Source: an uncultured Prevotella sp. (GTDB lineage Bacteria; Bacteroidota; Bacteroidia; Bacteroidales; Bacteroidaceae). Taken from it: a stretch of DNA of 8,110 nt. This document shows, one piece after another, positions 1 through 6,031 of this stretch; position 1 is the first letter of the stretch; each line of letters opens with the position of its first letter. Under the pieces are notes generated by a model. The model worked only from the letters and a program-made list of their open reading frames with translations. It was not told the DNA's origin and did not search any database. The translations under genes were made by a program, and so were the position numbers. The stretch is taken from the NCBI GenBank assembly GCA_900770845.1, contig CAAGLS010000113.1, forward strand, positions 1 to 8,110, written 5' to 3'.

Positions 1-452
1 GCCTTATCGGGCCATTTGTTGAGGAAATATTTTTTAGAGAAAAGATAGAAGGGCAACTGCTACAATCCATGAACAGGCCTTGGGTTGCGGTTCTCCTTTC
101 AGCACTCATCTTCACTGTCGTACACATACCAATCTATTCAGTCCATGTCATATTCATGTTTCCCCTTAGCCTTGTCTTCTGCTGGGCATATTACAGGACT
201 GGCACAATTTGGGTAGGATTCGTCATCCACTGCTTAAAAAACATAATTGCGTTTTCCTACGTCCTTGTTCCAGAGGTGAAAGAAACAGTTTCAACTCTAT
301 TCATTCCTCAAGATCAGCCAGCCAATGGAGACACCTATCTCTGGATGGCAGAGGTCGTGCTTATCTGCCTTGTCATTTTTGCGGTATGGAGAATAAACGT
401 ACTCACCAAGGAATCGAAAATAACATACGAAATAGAGCCAGCTACAGAATAG
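1..452 (+). CDS. CPBP family intramembrane metalloprotease, C-terminal part (start outside window)
   Basis: The frame is open from the left edge (first full codon at position 3) and gives 149 residues. All three CPBP (CAAX protease/Abi, Rce1-like) motifs are visible: EEIFFRE at residues 7-13 (the EExxxR motif), FTVVH ending at His41, and HCLKN at residues 76-80 (HxxxN). The Glu and His residues are the expected catalytic and metal-binding positions inside the membrane. Hydrophobic segments lie around residues 27-45, 48-62, 66-80 and 112-130, so the protein is integral to the inner membrane. In other bacteria this family serves in prenyl-protein processing, bacteriocin maturation or self-immunity. 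The next frame downstream is a GG-leader peptide, which favours a role in peptide biology; that link is inference. The frame ends at TAG 450-452 with a short polar tail. The N-terminal membrane segments are missing only because the window starts here. Confidence 0.9.
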   Translation, partial: LIGPFVEEIFFREKIEGQLLQSMNRPWVAVLLSALIFTVVHIPIYSVHVIFMFPLSLVFCWAYYRTGTIWVGFVIHCLKNIIAFSYVLVPEVKETVSTLFIPQDQPANGDTYLWMAEVVLICLVIFAVWRINVLTKESKITYEIEPATE

Positions 453-569
453 ACTGTTAACTACATACATTCAACCCAAAAGAGGATGGCCAACACGCCA
501 CTCTTACTCGAAGTGTTTCTTGAACAATTCTAATAACTAATAAAAACCCATGTACTTAGGGAAAGAAAA

Positions 570-740
570 TTGAATTTTGAGAAGTTTGATGTTGTCAATC
601 TCAACACCGAACAGATGCGCAGCCTACAAGGAGGCGAGGCTGGCACTACAGCAGTTGTCAATGCAACAAAAAAATTGGTGACGGATTCTTCATTAGGTTG
701 TTTTTTGGCACAGCGGATATTTTCCGTGGAATCATGGTAA
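570..740 (+). CDS. Small GG-leader peptide (bacteriocin/RiPP-like precursor), probably truncated or broken
   Basis: This is a 56-residue frame. Its leader, FDVVNLNTEQMRSLQGG, has the acidic/hydrophobic spacing and terminal Gly-Gly recognised by peptidase-containing ABC exporters; similar leaders occur in Bacteroidetes bacteriocins and peptide families. After GG the core begins EAGTTAVVNATKKLVTDSS and contains one Cys. There is no in-frame ATG. The likely start is TTG at 570, with an AGGGA Shine-Dalgarno-like sequence at 558-562. Alternatively an ATG was lost, since AAAATTGAAT at 566-575 would read AAAATGAAT with one T fewer. From codon 47 onward (position 707) the frame runs inside a 62-bp repeat, which supplies the last 10 codons and the TAA at 738-740, so the native C terminus is probably gone. 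It lies 117 bp downstream of the CPBP protease gene with no obvious promoter between them, so co-transcription is possible. The peptide family was not recognised; the assignment rests on the leader. Confidence 0.5.
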   Translation: MNFEKFDVVNLNTEQMRSLQGGEAGTTAVVNATKKLVTDSSLGCFLAQRIFSVESW

Positions 741-768
741 GTTTATATGTAAAGGGGAAGGAAAATGG
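707..768 (+). repeat. 62-bp repeat, copy A (left arm of island)
   Basis: It starts GGCACAGCGGATATTTTCCG and ends GGGGAAGGAAAATGG. Its reverse complement recurs at 1453-1514 with two mismatches (T/A at 722 and A/T at 731). It overlaps the 3' end of the GG-leader peptide frame and supplies its stop codon. Confidence 0.85.
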
Positions 769-784
769 TCATGTACAGGCTTAC

Positions 785-865
785 GCTCCTACCGGAGCTA
801 TGGGTCTGAAGTGATGGGGTGGCCTTACGAGCAAGCTCGACGGCTACCCCATCACTTCAGACCCA
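785..865. repeat. Perfect 20-bp inverted repeat with adjoining small hairpin
   Basis: TGGGTCTGAAGTGATGGGGT at 801-820 is matched exactly by its reverse complement at 846-865. Four more pairs (one G-T) extend the stem inward to 824/842. The loop holds GAGC-AA-GCTC. Just upstream, GCTCC-TACC-GGAGC at 785-798 is a separate small hairpin. The structure sits roughly midway between copies A and B of the 62-bp repeat, so 707-984 is one large imperfect palindrome. There is no T-tract, so it is not a typical intrinsic terminator. Confidence 0.8.
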
Positions 866-945
866 CACCTTTGGAGGCAAGCCTGCTCATGACGAAAATC
901 GCTATCGCGTAAAATTGCGTCCTAACGCATAAAATTCTACGGCAA

Positions 946-984
946 AAACTTACCATGAATCCACTCTAAAATATCCGCTGTGCC
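946..984 (-). repeat. Partial copy B of the 62-bp repeat
   Basis: It shares AAACTTACCATGAATCCAC and ATATCCGCTGTGCC with copy C and lies in the same orientation as C. It differs in the middle (TCTAAA instead of GGATA) and lacks the outer part that contains ACATATA and CCTTCCCC. It is inverted relative to copy A. Confidence 0.8.
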
Positions 985-1041
985 TGTTTTTGCTTTGTTT
1001 TTCTTGTTTGGCCTATGGCCACAATGCAAGCATGACGGCAT

Positions 1042-1066
1042 CCCTCCGCCGTTGCGGAGGGCTTTT
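1042..1066 (+). terminator. Hairpin resembling a Rho-independent terminator
   Basis: CCCTCCGC (1042-1049), loop CGTT, then GCGGAGGG (1054-1061) form a perfect 8-bp GC-rich stem, followed by CTTTT. The T-run is only four long, so termination is uncertain. It would stop + strand transcripts entering the island from the CPBP/peptide side. Confidence 0.45.
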
Positions 1067-1096
1067 GGACGCAGCACGTGCGCTTGTGCATCTTCT

Positions 1097-1162
1097 GTGC
1101 CAACTGTCACGGACTATCGTGCCAACTGTCACGGACTATCGTGCCAACTGCCACAGATCATC
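1097..1162 (+). repeat. 22-bp tandem repeat, three units
   Basis: The unit GTGCCAACTGTCACGGACTA plus TC occurs twice without change at 1097-1118 and 1119-1140. A third unit at 1141-1162 carries four differences. It belongs to the non-coding island; no function is evident. Confidence 0.85.
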
Positions 1163-1321
1163 TGGAAGAATAGGACACCTCTTCAACTTGCATTTTGGGT
1201 CTCGATGGCTGACAGAACCTTTTCGATAAGTCAAATGGCAGAGCCAAGCTTGCTTGAACGCTGCCATGGCGAGAAAAGGTGGGCGCTAAGCCAATACGGC
1301 TCGACCTAATTTAGGCTTTCA

Positions 1322-1380
1322 GTCCGTGTTGGTCTGTGAACGTCCGTGGCAAATGATAACAGCCACGGACAAGCACGGAC
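1322..1380. repeat. Nested inverted repeats built on GTCCGTG
   Basis: GTCCGTGGC at 1342-1350 pairs with GCCACGGAC at 1362-1370 across an 11-base AT-rich loop. Around it, GTCCGTG at 1322-1328 pairs with CACGGAC at 1374-1380. It could fold into a two-layer stem. The same CACGGAC word is in the 22-bp tandem repeat, so these pieces may share an origin. Confidence 0.6.
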
Positions 1381-1398
1381 GACTTTCAGTGCTTCAAT

Positions 1399-1416
1399 GG
1401 ATATTTTCCGTGGATT
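1399..1416 (+). repeat. 18-bp fragment of the 62-bp repeat
   Basis: GGATATTTTCCGTGGATT matches the inner part of copy A at 17 of 18 positions and is inverted relative to copy C at 1489-1506. It shows that pieces of this repeat family have inserted or recombined more than once. Confidence 0.7.
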
Positions 1417-1452
1417 GGATATGTTGTTTCATTTCGTATAGTCATGACTTCG

Positions 1453-1514
1453 CCATTTTCCTTCCCCTTTACATATAAACTTACCATGAATCCACGGATA
1501 ATATCCGCTGTGCC
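1453..1514 (-). repeat. 62-bp repeat, copy C (right arm of island)
   Basis: This is the reverse complement of copy A with two mismatches. It begins CCATTTTCCTTCCCC and ends ATATCCGCTGTGCC, and sits 20 bp downstream of the MATE stop codon (on the - strand), so MATE read-through transcripts would contain it. Confidence 0.85.
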
Positions 1515-1534
1515 TGTTTTTTAGCAACCACTGA

Positions 1535-2956
1535 CTACTTTTTTGAATTGCTGTGTAACCATTTCCCCCGGAAGATGCGGACGAGGAAGATGGCGCCGCG
1601 GAACGTGAGCTCCACGGCCATGGCAAACCACACGCCGCGAAGTCCGTAGTGGTGGGACAGGGCGTAGGCAAGCGTCAGCCTCACGCACCACATGGAACCG
1701 AGATTCATCATCGCCGGCTTCAGCGTGTCGCCCGCTCCCACGCAGATGCTGTAGCCCACGATGCTTGCGGCGAAGAAGGGCTCGGCAAAGGCCTCGATGC
1801 GCAGCACGCTGGCTCCCAACTCGCGGATGGACTCCACGGGCGAGAGCATTCCTATCATCTCGGGCGCGAAGACATACATCACCGCCCCCATCAGGGCCAT
1901 GATGCCCATGCCCAAGAAGATGGTCATCTTGGCGAAGCTTCGGCAGAGGTCGCGCCGACCGGCTCCTATGCTCTGCCCCACAAGCGTGGTGGCGGCGTCG
2001 CCGATGCCGTAGCCGGGCATGTAGCAGAGGCTCTCCGCGGTGACGGCGAAGGAGTTGGAGGCGATGGCGATGTTGCCCAACGGGGCGACAATCATCGTGC
2101 TGACCACCTGCGCACCGTTCATCAGGACATACTGCAGGGCCATCGGCGCACTGATCTTCAAGGCCTCCACCACATACGTGCCGTTCCAGACGAACCGCTC
2201 CTTGTCGAGTCGCCATGCCAAAATCTTGCTCTTCACCACCGTGAAGTAGACCAGCACCAGCGAGGCCACGGCGTAGGCCAGTGACGTGCCCAACGCCGCT
2301 CCCGCCACACGCAGCCCGAAGCCGAAAAGATGAACCTCCATGCCGAGAAAGGATACGGTGCGCGAGGGGAAGATGAGGATGAAGTTGAAGATGACATCGA
2401 GCACGCACGTGAGCGCAAGCACGATGCTGGGCACCTTCATGTTGCCGCTCGACTTGAGCAGTGCGCTGGAGAGCGATTCCAAGAAGAAGAACGGGGCTCC
2501 AAAGGCAAAGATGAGAAAATAGAGCGACGCGTCGCGCCGTATGTCCTCGCCGCCGCCCAGCCACTCCGGCAGCCAAGGCGATATGCCGCCGGCCACGGCC
2601 AAGATCACAAACGAGAAGAGCAGACAGCACACGAAGCCGTGCCTCATCACGCGCCGCGCCTTTTCAAAGTCGTTGGCGCCGATGAAGTGGGCCACCTGCA
2701 CGGAGAAGCCCAACGCCGCCGCACCGCCCAACGAGCCGAACAGCCAGCCCGCGGGCTCCACCAGACCAATGCTGGCGCTGGCCTCGGCTCCAAGAGAGCC
2801 CACCATCGAGGCGTCGATGAAAAACATCAGCACGGTGGTGATCTGTGCCAACATGGAGGGGATGCTCAGTCCGACAATCAGACTGAGCTTCTCGCGGCCC
2901 GTCATGGGACGGCCCATACGGATATTCTCTAATAAAGCGTCGCTCTTCTTGCTCAC
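1535..2956 (-). CDS. MATE family multidrug/sodium efflux transporter
   Basis: At 473 residues this is the usual MATE length, with about twelve hydrophobic segments in two similar halves. The first half opens with EKLSLIVGLSIPSMLAQ followed by FFIDASMVGSLG, the typical first helices and the Asp-containing D-x-x-MVG region. The second half starts near ALKISAPMALQYVLMNG, again with the MATE helix 7 pattern. Members exchange Na+ or H+ for cationic drugs, dyes or metabolites across the inner membrane; the substrate here is unknown. The first codon is GTG at 2954-2956. A TAnnTTTG box lies only 4 bp upstream, so with that start the message would be almost leaderless; ATG at 2915-2917 (Met14) is the alternative. 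I kept GTG because residues 8-18 (LLENIRMGRPM) look like family sequence. The stop is TAG at 1535-1537. The gene is GC-rich like glyS. A large second frame on the same strand (2630-1521) is a shadow. Confidence 0.93.
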   Translation of the reverse strand: MSKKSDALLENIRMGRPMTGREKLSLIVGLSIPSMLAQITTVLMFFIDASMVGSLGAEASASIGLVEPAGWLFGSLGGAAALGFSVQVAHFIGANDFEKARRVMRHGFVCCLLFSFVILAVAGGISPWLPEWLGGGEDIRRDASLYFLIFAFGAPFFFLESLSSALLKSSGNMKVPSIVLALTCVLDVIFNFILIFPSRTVSFLGMEVHLFGFGLRVAGAALGTSLAYAVASLVLVYFTVVKSKILAWRLDKERFVWNGTYVVEALKISAPMALQYVLMNGAQVVSTMIVAPLGNIAIASNSFAVTAESLCYMPGYGIGDAATTLVGQSIGAGRRDLCRSFAKMTIFLGMGIMALMGAVMYVFAPEMIGMLSPVESIRELGASVLRIEAFAEPFFAASIVGYSICVGAGDTLKPAMMNLGSMWCVRLTLAYALSHHYGLRGVWFAMAVELTFRGAIFLVRIFRGKWLHSNSKK

Positions 2957-2960
2957 AGTG

Positions 2961-2991
2961 CAAAATTACAAAAAATGCCCTGTATCGCCAA
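2961..2991 (-). promoter_or_regulatory. Putative promoter of the MATE gene
   Basis: On the - strand, TAATTTTG at 2968-2961 matches the Bacteroidetes -7 box TAnnTTTG exactly. TTGG at 2991-2988 sits 19 bp upstream, near the -33 position. The box ends 4 bp before the GTG start, so transcription would begin at about the start codon. The spacer contains a weak CCCTG/CAGGG inverted repeat. Confidence 0.55.
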
Positions 2992-3015
2992 GCGTCAGGG
3001 CTTACAAACAGACAC

Positions 3016-3040
3016 AAAAAAAGGGGCTTTCGTTCGCCCC
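3016..3040 (-). terminator. Rho-independent terminator, - strand
   Basis: Read on the - strand, GGGGC (3040-3036), loop GAACGAAA and GCCCC (3027-3023) are followed directly by seven T (3022-3016). It is the best intrinsic terminator in the window. It lies between the gene remnant at 3157-3359 and the MATE promoter, and would insulate MATE from upstream transcription. Confidence 0.75.
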
Positions 3041-3156
3041 CCATACGCCGGCCATGATTGCGATGCCGGCACCTGAACAACAATTCTTTCTACCTTTTCG
3101 CTAAATACCTATCCGAAAGTGTTTATCTAAACTACCTATCGAATGCTATCCTTCTC

Positions 3157-3359
3157 CTAACAATCATCCAAGTCAAAACAATCGTAGCCTGTCTTGGCGT
3201 CCATTCGGCCAGAGGCCATGCATTGTCTCAAATCTTCTACCTTCTCAACTAAACCTATGCTTCGGCGATACTTCCAGGAGTATTCCAAAAGTAGTTATCC
3301 TTCCACCAATCTTTCCCTTTATATCTTTTTCCACTTGCAAAATTAGCATCTAAATCGTT
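3157..3359 (-). pseudogene. Frameshifted C-terminal remnant of an unrecognised protein
   Basis: Two short - strand frames fit end to end. The first (3359-3255) encodes 34 residues including KDWWKDNYFWNTPGSIAEA before a TAG. The second, one frame away, continues GLVEKVEDLRQC and ends MDAKTGYDCFDLDDC with TAG at 3159-3157. Restoring one base after TA at 3257-3256 (making TAC or TAT, Tyr) joins them into about 67 continuous residues with a protein-like composition: aromatic, acidic and with an ordinary C terminus. No start codon is visible, and a stop (TGA, 3362-3360) lies just upstream, so the N-terminal part is missing. A - strand terminator follows about 120 bp downstream, where a gene end would be expected. 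The family was not recognised. Alternatives are a non-coding RNA gene or chance open frames. Confidence 0.4.
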
Positions 3360-3368
3360 TCAACCCAA
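3338..3368 (-). promoter_or_regulatory. Possible - strand promoter inside the remnant
   Basis: TAATTTTG at 3345-3338 matches TAnnTTTG, and TTG at 3368-3366 lies 20 bp upstream. Transcription from here to the terminator at 3016-3040 would make an RNA of about 310 nt. The same bases read as codons for Ala-Asn-Phe in the gene remnant, so the match may be accidental. Confidence 0.3.
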
Positions 3369-3534
3369 CAGTTGATGGGGAAAAATTGCACGCGGGAGGC
3401 CATTTTCTTGATTTATGTCAAGTGCCGTGTACGCAAACACGGTTGTTGCACAACAACGACTCCGCCTGGCAGGCGTTCCGCGCATGGCCCATCCCGCGCC
3501 GTGGAAAGCCATCGACGGCAACAAAACAAGCCGG

Positions 3535-3585
3535 CGGCCGCCACTCCCCCTCAGGGCAATTGCCCCGCGGTGGGGTTGGCGGCCG
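3535..3585. repeat. GC-rich nested hairpin downstream of the FKBP gene
   Basis: CGGCCGCCA at 3535-3543 pairs perfectly with TGGCGGCCG at 3577-3585. Inside, CCCC at 3546-3549 can pair with GGGG at 3572-3575, and the centre is the palindrome GGGCAATTGCCC at 3554-3565. It begins 29 bp after the FKBP stop codon on the - strand. It may end or stabilise the glyS-FKBP transcript, but there is no T-tract. The remaining bases between 2957 and 3613 hold only the remnant, promoter and terminator listed separately. Confidence 0.6.
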
Positions 3586-3613
3586 TCGTCCTTTTGGGAA
3601 GTAGGGCCGGCCT

Positions 3614-4270
3614 TCACTCCATGATCCACAGTCCTTCTTTGGCCCGGTTGTTGGGCATGGCCGTGCCGGCACGGTAATAGCCCCGCAGGTGCAGGTCGAA
3701 CACCAACACCGAGTAGGCGGGCAGCGCTCCATTGATTTGGGCCTGCGAGCCATAGCCGAGCTGGTAGGGGATGTAGACGATCCAGTTGTCGCCGATGTGC
3801 ATGTTCTGCAAGGCCGTGGCGAATCCGTCCACAATGCCCTTCACGGCCAGATGCGCGGGGCGGGCCGACGACTCCACATAGTCGTCGCCATACCAGCTTT
3901 GGTCAAACACGTAGCCGGCTGGATAGGATGCGGAGGGAATCAGGCTGCCCTTGTAGTCCACCAAGGCGGAGTCGGTGTAGAGCGGACAGCCCGAGCCCGT
4001 GCCTTTGGCCACTACCCGCGCCACGATGCAGTTGGTGGAGGCCAGCGTGGTGTCCATCGACCAGGTGCGGATGATCTTCCACGACGCGTCGCCCCGCTGG
4101 ATGGCCTCCTGCGCCTGGCGGTAGATGCTGGCGAAGTAGGTGTCGTTGCGGCTCTGCCAGTTGGCAAACTCATCGTCCTCGGCGTTCTTCTCCGAGCACG
4201 AGGCCAGCCCCAACGGCAGGAGCAGCAAGGCCAAGAGCCAGGCCAGGCTCCGTTGATGCTTCATTCTCAT
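3614..4270 (-). CDS. FKBP-type peptidyl-prolyl cis-trans isomerase, lipoprotein
   Basis: The 218-residue protein starts with a lipoprotein signal: basic KHQR, a Leu-rich core, then GLASC with the lipid-attached Cys25. A linker of about 70 residues is followed by an FKBP domain at about 100-198. Family landmarks are VDYKGSL (104-110), FDQSW (122-126), VKGIVDGFATALQNMHIGD (143-161), VYIPYQLGYGSQ (165-176), LPAYSVLVFDLHL (183-195). The domain catalyses cis-trans isomerisation of Xaa-Pro bonds, here probably on exported proteins in the periplasm or at the membrane surface. The start could be ATG 4270 or the ATG at 4264 two codons later; both keep the signal peptide. It follows glyS by only 15 bp and has no promoter of its own, so the two are one operon. 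The C terminus extends about 20 residues past the domain. Confidence 0.92.
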   Translation of the reverse strand: MRMKHQRSLAWLLALLLLPLGLASCSEKNAEDDEFANWQSRNDTYFASIYRQAQEAIQRGDASWKIIRTWSMDTTLASTNCIVARVVAKGTGSGCPLYTDSALVDYKGSLIPSASYPAGYVFDQSWYGDDYVESSARPAHLAVKGIVDGFATALQNMHIGDNWIVYIPYQLGYGSQAQINGALPAYSVLVFDLHLRGYYRAGTAMPNNRAKEGLWIME

Positions 4271-4285
4271 AGGCTGCTATGGGTG

Positions 4286-5857
4286 TTACTTGTCAAGTCC
4301 GTCAATCTTCTTGGCCAGCTTCTTCAGCACCGTGGTGATGCTCACGCGCTCCTCGATGATGGCGCGCAGCTGGTCGATGTCCACACGCTCCTGCTCCATG
4401 GTGTCGCGGAAGCGCACCGTCACCTTGTGGTCGTTGGGCGTGTCGTGGTCCACGGTGACGCAGAAGGGCGTTCCGATGGCATCCTGGCGGCGGTAGCGCT
4501 TGCCGATGGAGTCTTTGGGGTCGCCATAGTGGGTGTTGAAGTGGAACTTCAGCTCGTCCACTACCTGATGGGCCAGCTCGGGCAGACCGTCCTTCTTGTC
4601 GAGCGGGAACACGGCGCACTTCACGGGGGCGAGGGCCTCGGGCAGCCTCAGCACCACACGGCTCTCGCCATTCTCCAGCTGCTCCTCGGTGTAGGCGTGG
4701 CACATCACGCTGAGGAACATGCGGTCCACGCCGATGGAGGTCTCCACGTCGTAGGGGGTGTAGCTCTCCTGGGTGTCGGGGTCGAAATATTTGATGCTGC
4801 GGCCGCTGTACTTCTCGTGCTGCGAGAGGTCGAAGTCGGTGCGCGAGTGGATGCCCTCCACCTCCTTGAAGCCGAAGGGCATCTTGAACTCAATGTCGGT
4901 GGCGGCGTTGGCATAGTGGGCCAGCTTCTCGTGGTCGTGGAAGCGGTAGTTGTCGTCGCCCATGCCCAAGGCCTCGTGCCAGGCCAGGCGCACCTGCTTC
5001 CAATAGTTGAACCACTTCATCTCGGTGCCGGGCTGGCAGAAGAACTGCATTTCCATCTGCTCAAACTCGCGCATGCGGAACACGAACTGGCGGGCCACAA
5101 TCTCGTTGCGGAAGGCCTTGCCTATCTGGGCGATGCCGAAGGGCAGCTTCATGCGGCCGGTCTTCTGCACGTTGAGGTAGTTGACGAAGATGCCCTGCGC
5201 GGTCTCGGGGCGCAGATAGATCTTGCTCGTGGCCTCGGCCGTGGAGCCCACCTCGGTGGAGAACATCAGGTTGAACTGGCGCACATCGGTCCAGTTCTTG
5301 GTTCCCGATATGGGATCCACGATGCCCTCATCGATGATGATCTGCTTCAGCTCGGCCAAGTCGGGGCCCTGCATGGCCCGAGTGTAGCGCTCGTGCAGGG
5401 CGTCGCGCTTCTGCTGATGGTCGAGCACGCGGGGGTTGGTGGCGCGGAACTTGGCCTCGTCGAATGCCTCGCCGAAGCGCTTCCGGGCCTTGGCCACCTC
5501 CTTGTCAATCTTCTCGTCGTACTTGGCGATCTGGTCTTCTATCAGCACGTCGGCGCGATAGCGCTTCTTGCTGTCGCGGTTGTCGATGAGCGGGTCGTTG
5601 AAGGCATCCACGTGGCCGCTGGCCTTCCACACCATGGGGTGCATGAAGATGGAGGCGTCGATGCCCACAATGTTCTCATGGAGCAGCACCATCGACTGCC
5701 ACCAATACTGCTTGATATTGTTTTTCAGCTCCACGCCGTTCTGACCGTAGTCGTAGACGGCAGCCAAGCCATCATAGATTTCACTGCTTGGGAAGACGAA
5801 GCCGTATTCTTTACAATGACTTACAATCTTCTTGAATACATCTTCTTGTTGTGCCAT
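4286..5857 (-). CDS. glyS: Glycyl-tRNA synthetase (single-chain, class II)
   Basis: The enzyme charges tRNA-Gly with glycine using ATP in the cytoplasm; this is the homodimeric type, not the alpha2/beta2 type. The 523 residues match the family length. Visible landmarks are the N-terminal FVFPSSEIYDGLAAVYDYG (20-38), an insertion-rich region at about 95-190, LRPETAQGIF (215-224), motif 2 with FRNE (249-252), motif 3 with GVDRM (376-380), and an anticodon-binding domain at about 410-515. The start is ATG 5857 (MAQQEDVFKKIV), as in Bacteroidetes homologues. The frame stays open 25 codons further upstream, but a TAnnTTTG promoter lies within that extension, so those codons are not translated. It is first in an operon with the FKBP gene. 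A long antisense frame (3689-5869) is a codon-bias shadow. Confidence 0.97.
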   Translation of the reverse strand: MAQQEDVFKKIVSHCKEYGFVFPSSEIYDGLAAVYDYGQNGVELKNNIKQYWWQSMVLLHENIVGIDASIFMHPMVWKASGHVDAFNDPLIDNRDSKKRYRADVLIEDQIAKYDEKIDKEVAKARKRFGEAFDEAKFRATNPRVLDHQQKRDALHERYTRAMQGPDLAELKQIIIDEGIVDPISGTKNWTDVRQFNLMFSTEVGSTAEATSKIYLRPETAQGIFVNYLNVQKTGRMKLPFGIAQIGKAFRNEIVARQFVFRMREFEQMEMQFFCQPGTEMKWFNYWKQVRLAWHEALGMGDDNYRFHDHEKLAHYANAATDIEFKMPFGFKEVEGIHSRTDFDLSQHEKYSGRSIKYFDPDTQESYTPYDVETSIGVDRMFLSVMCHAYTEEQLENGESRVVLRLPEALAPVKCAVFPLDKKDGLPELAHQVVDELKFHFNTHYGDPKDSIGKRYRRQDAIGTPFCVTVDHDTPNDHKVTVRFRDTMEQERVDIDQLRAIIEERVSITTVLKKLAKKIDGLDK

Positions 5858-5888
5858 AATGATATTTAACCGTTGAGTATTTTGTATG

Positions 5889-5896
5889 CAAAGGTA
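5889..5896 (-). promoter_or_regulatory. Putative glyS promoter (-7 box)
   Basis: TACCTTTG on the - strand is an exact TAnnTTTG match, 31 bp upstream of the glyS ATG at 5857. It predicts a leader of roughly 25 nt. No good TTTG is seen at the -33 distance (GATGGG lies there). Its position decides against the upstream ATGs at 5932, 5923 and 5917. Confidence 0.55.
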
Positions 5897-6031
5897 CGCT
5901 TTTTTATTGAAACCCATCGCCATCCGCGTCAAAATCTTTATTAATTATAATGAATAAGCGCAACAGGACAAAGTGCATACAGCCAAAGTCGCACGTCTCG
6001 CTGCGTGAAACCACAGTTATTCATTGGCATC

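Larger units (their letters stand above)
701..1519. mobile_element. Non-coding repeat island bounded by inverted repeats (MITE-like, no transposase)
   Basis: Copy A (707-768) and copy C (1453-1514) are 62-bp inverted repeats matching at 60 of 62 positions. They enclose about 680 bp without a convincing gene. Just outside are T-runs and GGTTG at 696-700, matched by CAACC at 1525-1529. A third copy (B, 946-984) and an 18-bp fragment (1399-1416) lie inside, with a perfect 20-bp inverted repeat, a terminator-like hairpin and a 22-bp tandem repeat. The layout suggests nested insertions of one short repeat family rather than a single intact transposon. Frames crossing the island (for example 980-1309) have no recognisable protein character. 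The right boundary is 20 bp from the stop codon of the MATE gene. Whether it moved as a unit cannot be told from one sequence. Confidence 0.5.

Noticed and set aside
486..533. Tiny 15-codon + strand frame with AGAGG just before its ATG
   Set aside because: The spacing is too short for a ribosome-binding site and the peptide has no recognisable feature.
980..1309. Open frame of 109 codons in the repeat island
   Set aside because: It crosses the 62-bp repeat, the hairpin and the tandem repeats; composition and context are not those of a gene.
1521..2630. Open frame of 369 codons on the - strand
   Set aside because: It is out of frame with the MATE gene on the same strand, very rich in Arg, His and Gly, and without membrane segments.
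3689..5869. Open frame of 726 codons on the + strand
   Set aside because: It lies antisense to glyS and the FKBP gene, is rich in Val, His, Leu and Gly, and shows no domain; it results from the high GC at third positions of the real genes.
5858..5932. Upstream extension of glyS to ATG 5932
   Set aside because: The family starts at MAQ..DVFKKIV, and a TAnnTTTG promoter lies within the extension.
5949..6025. 9-bp inverted repeat AATGAATAA/TTATTCATT between glyS and the ATPase gene
   Set aside because: It is AT-rich and widely spaced, so likely to occur by chance.
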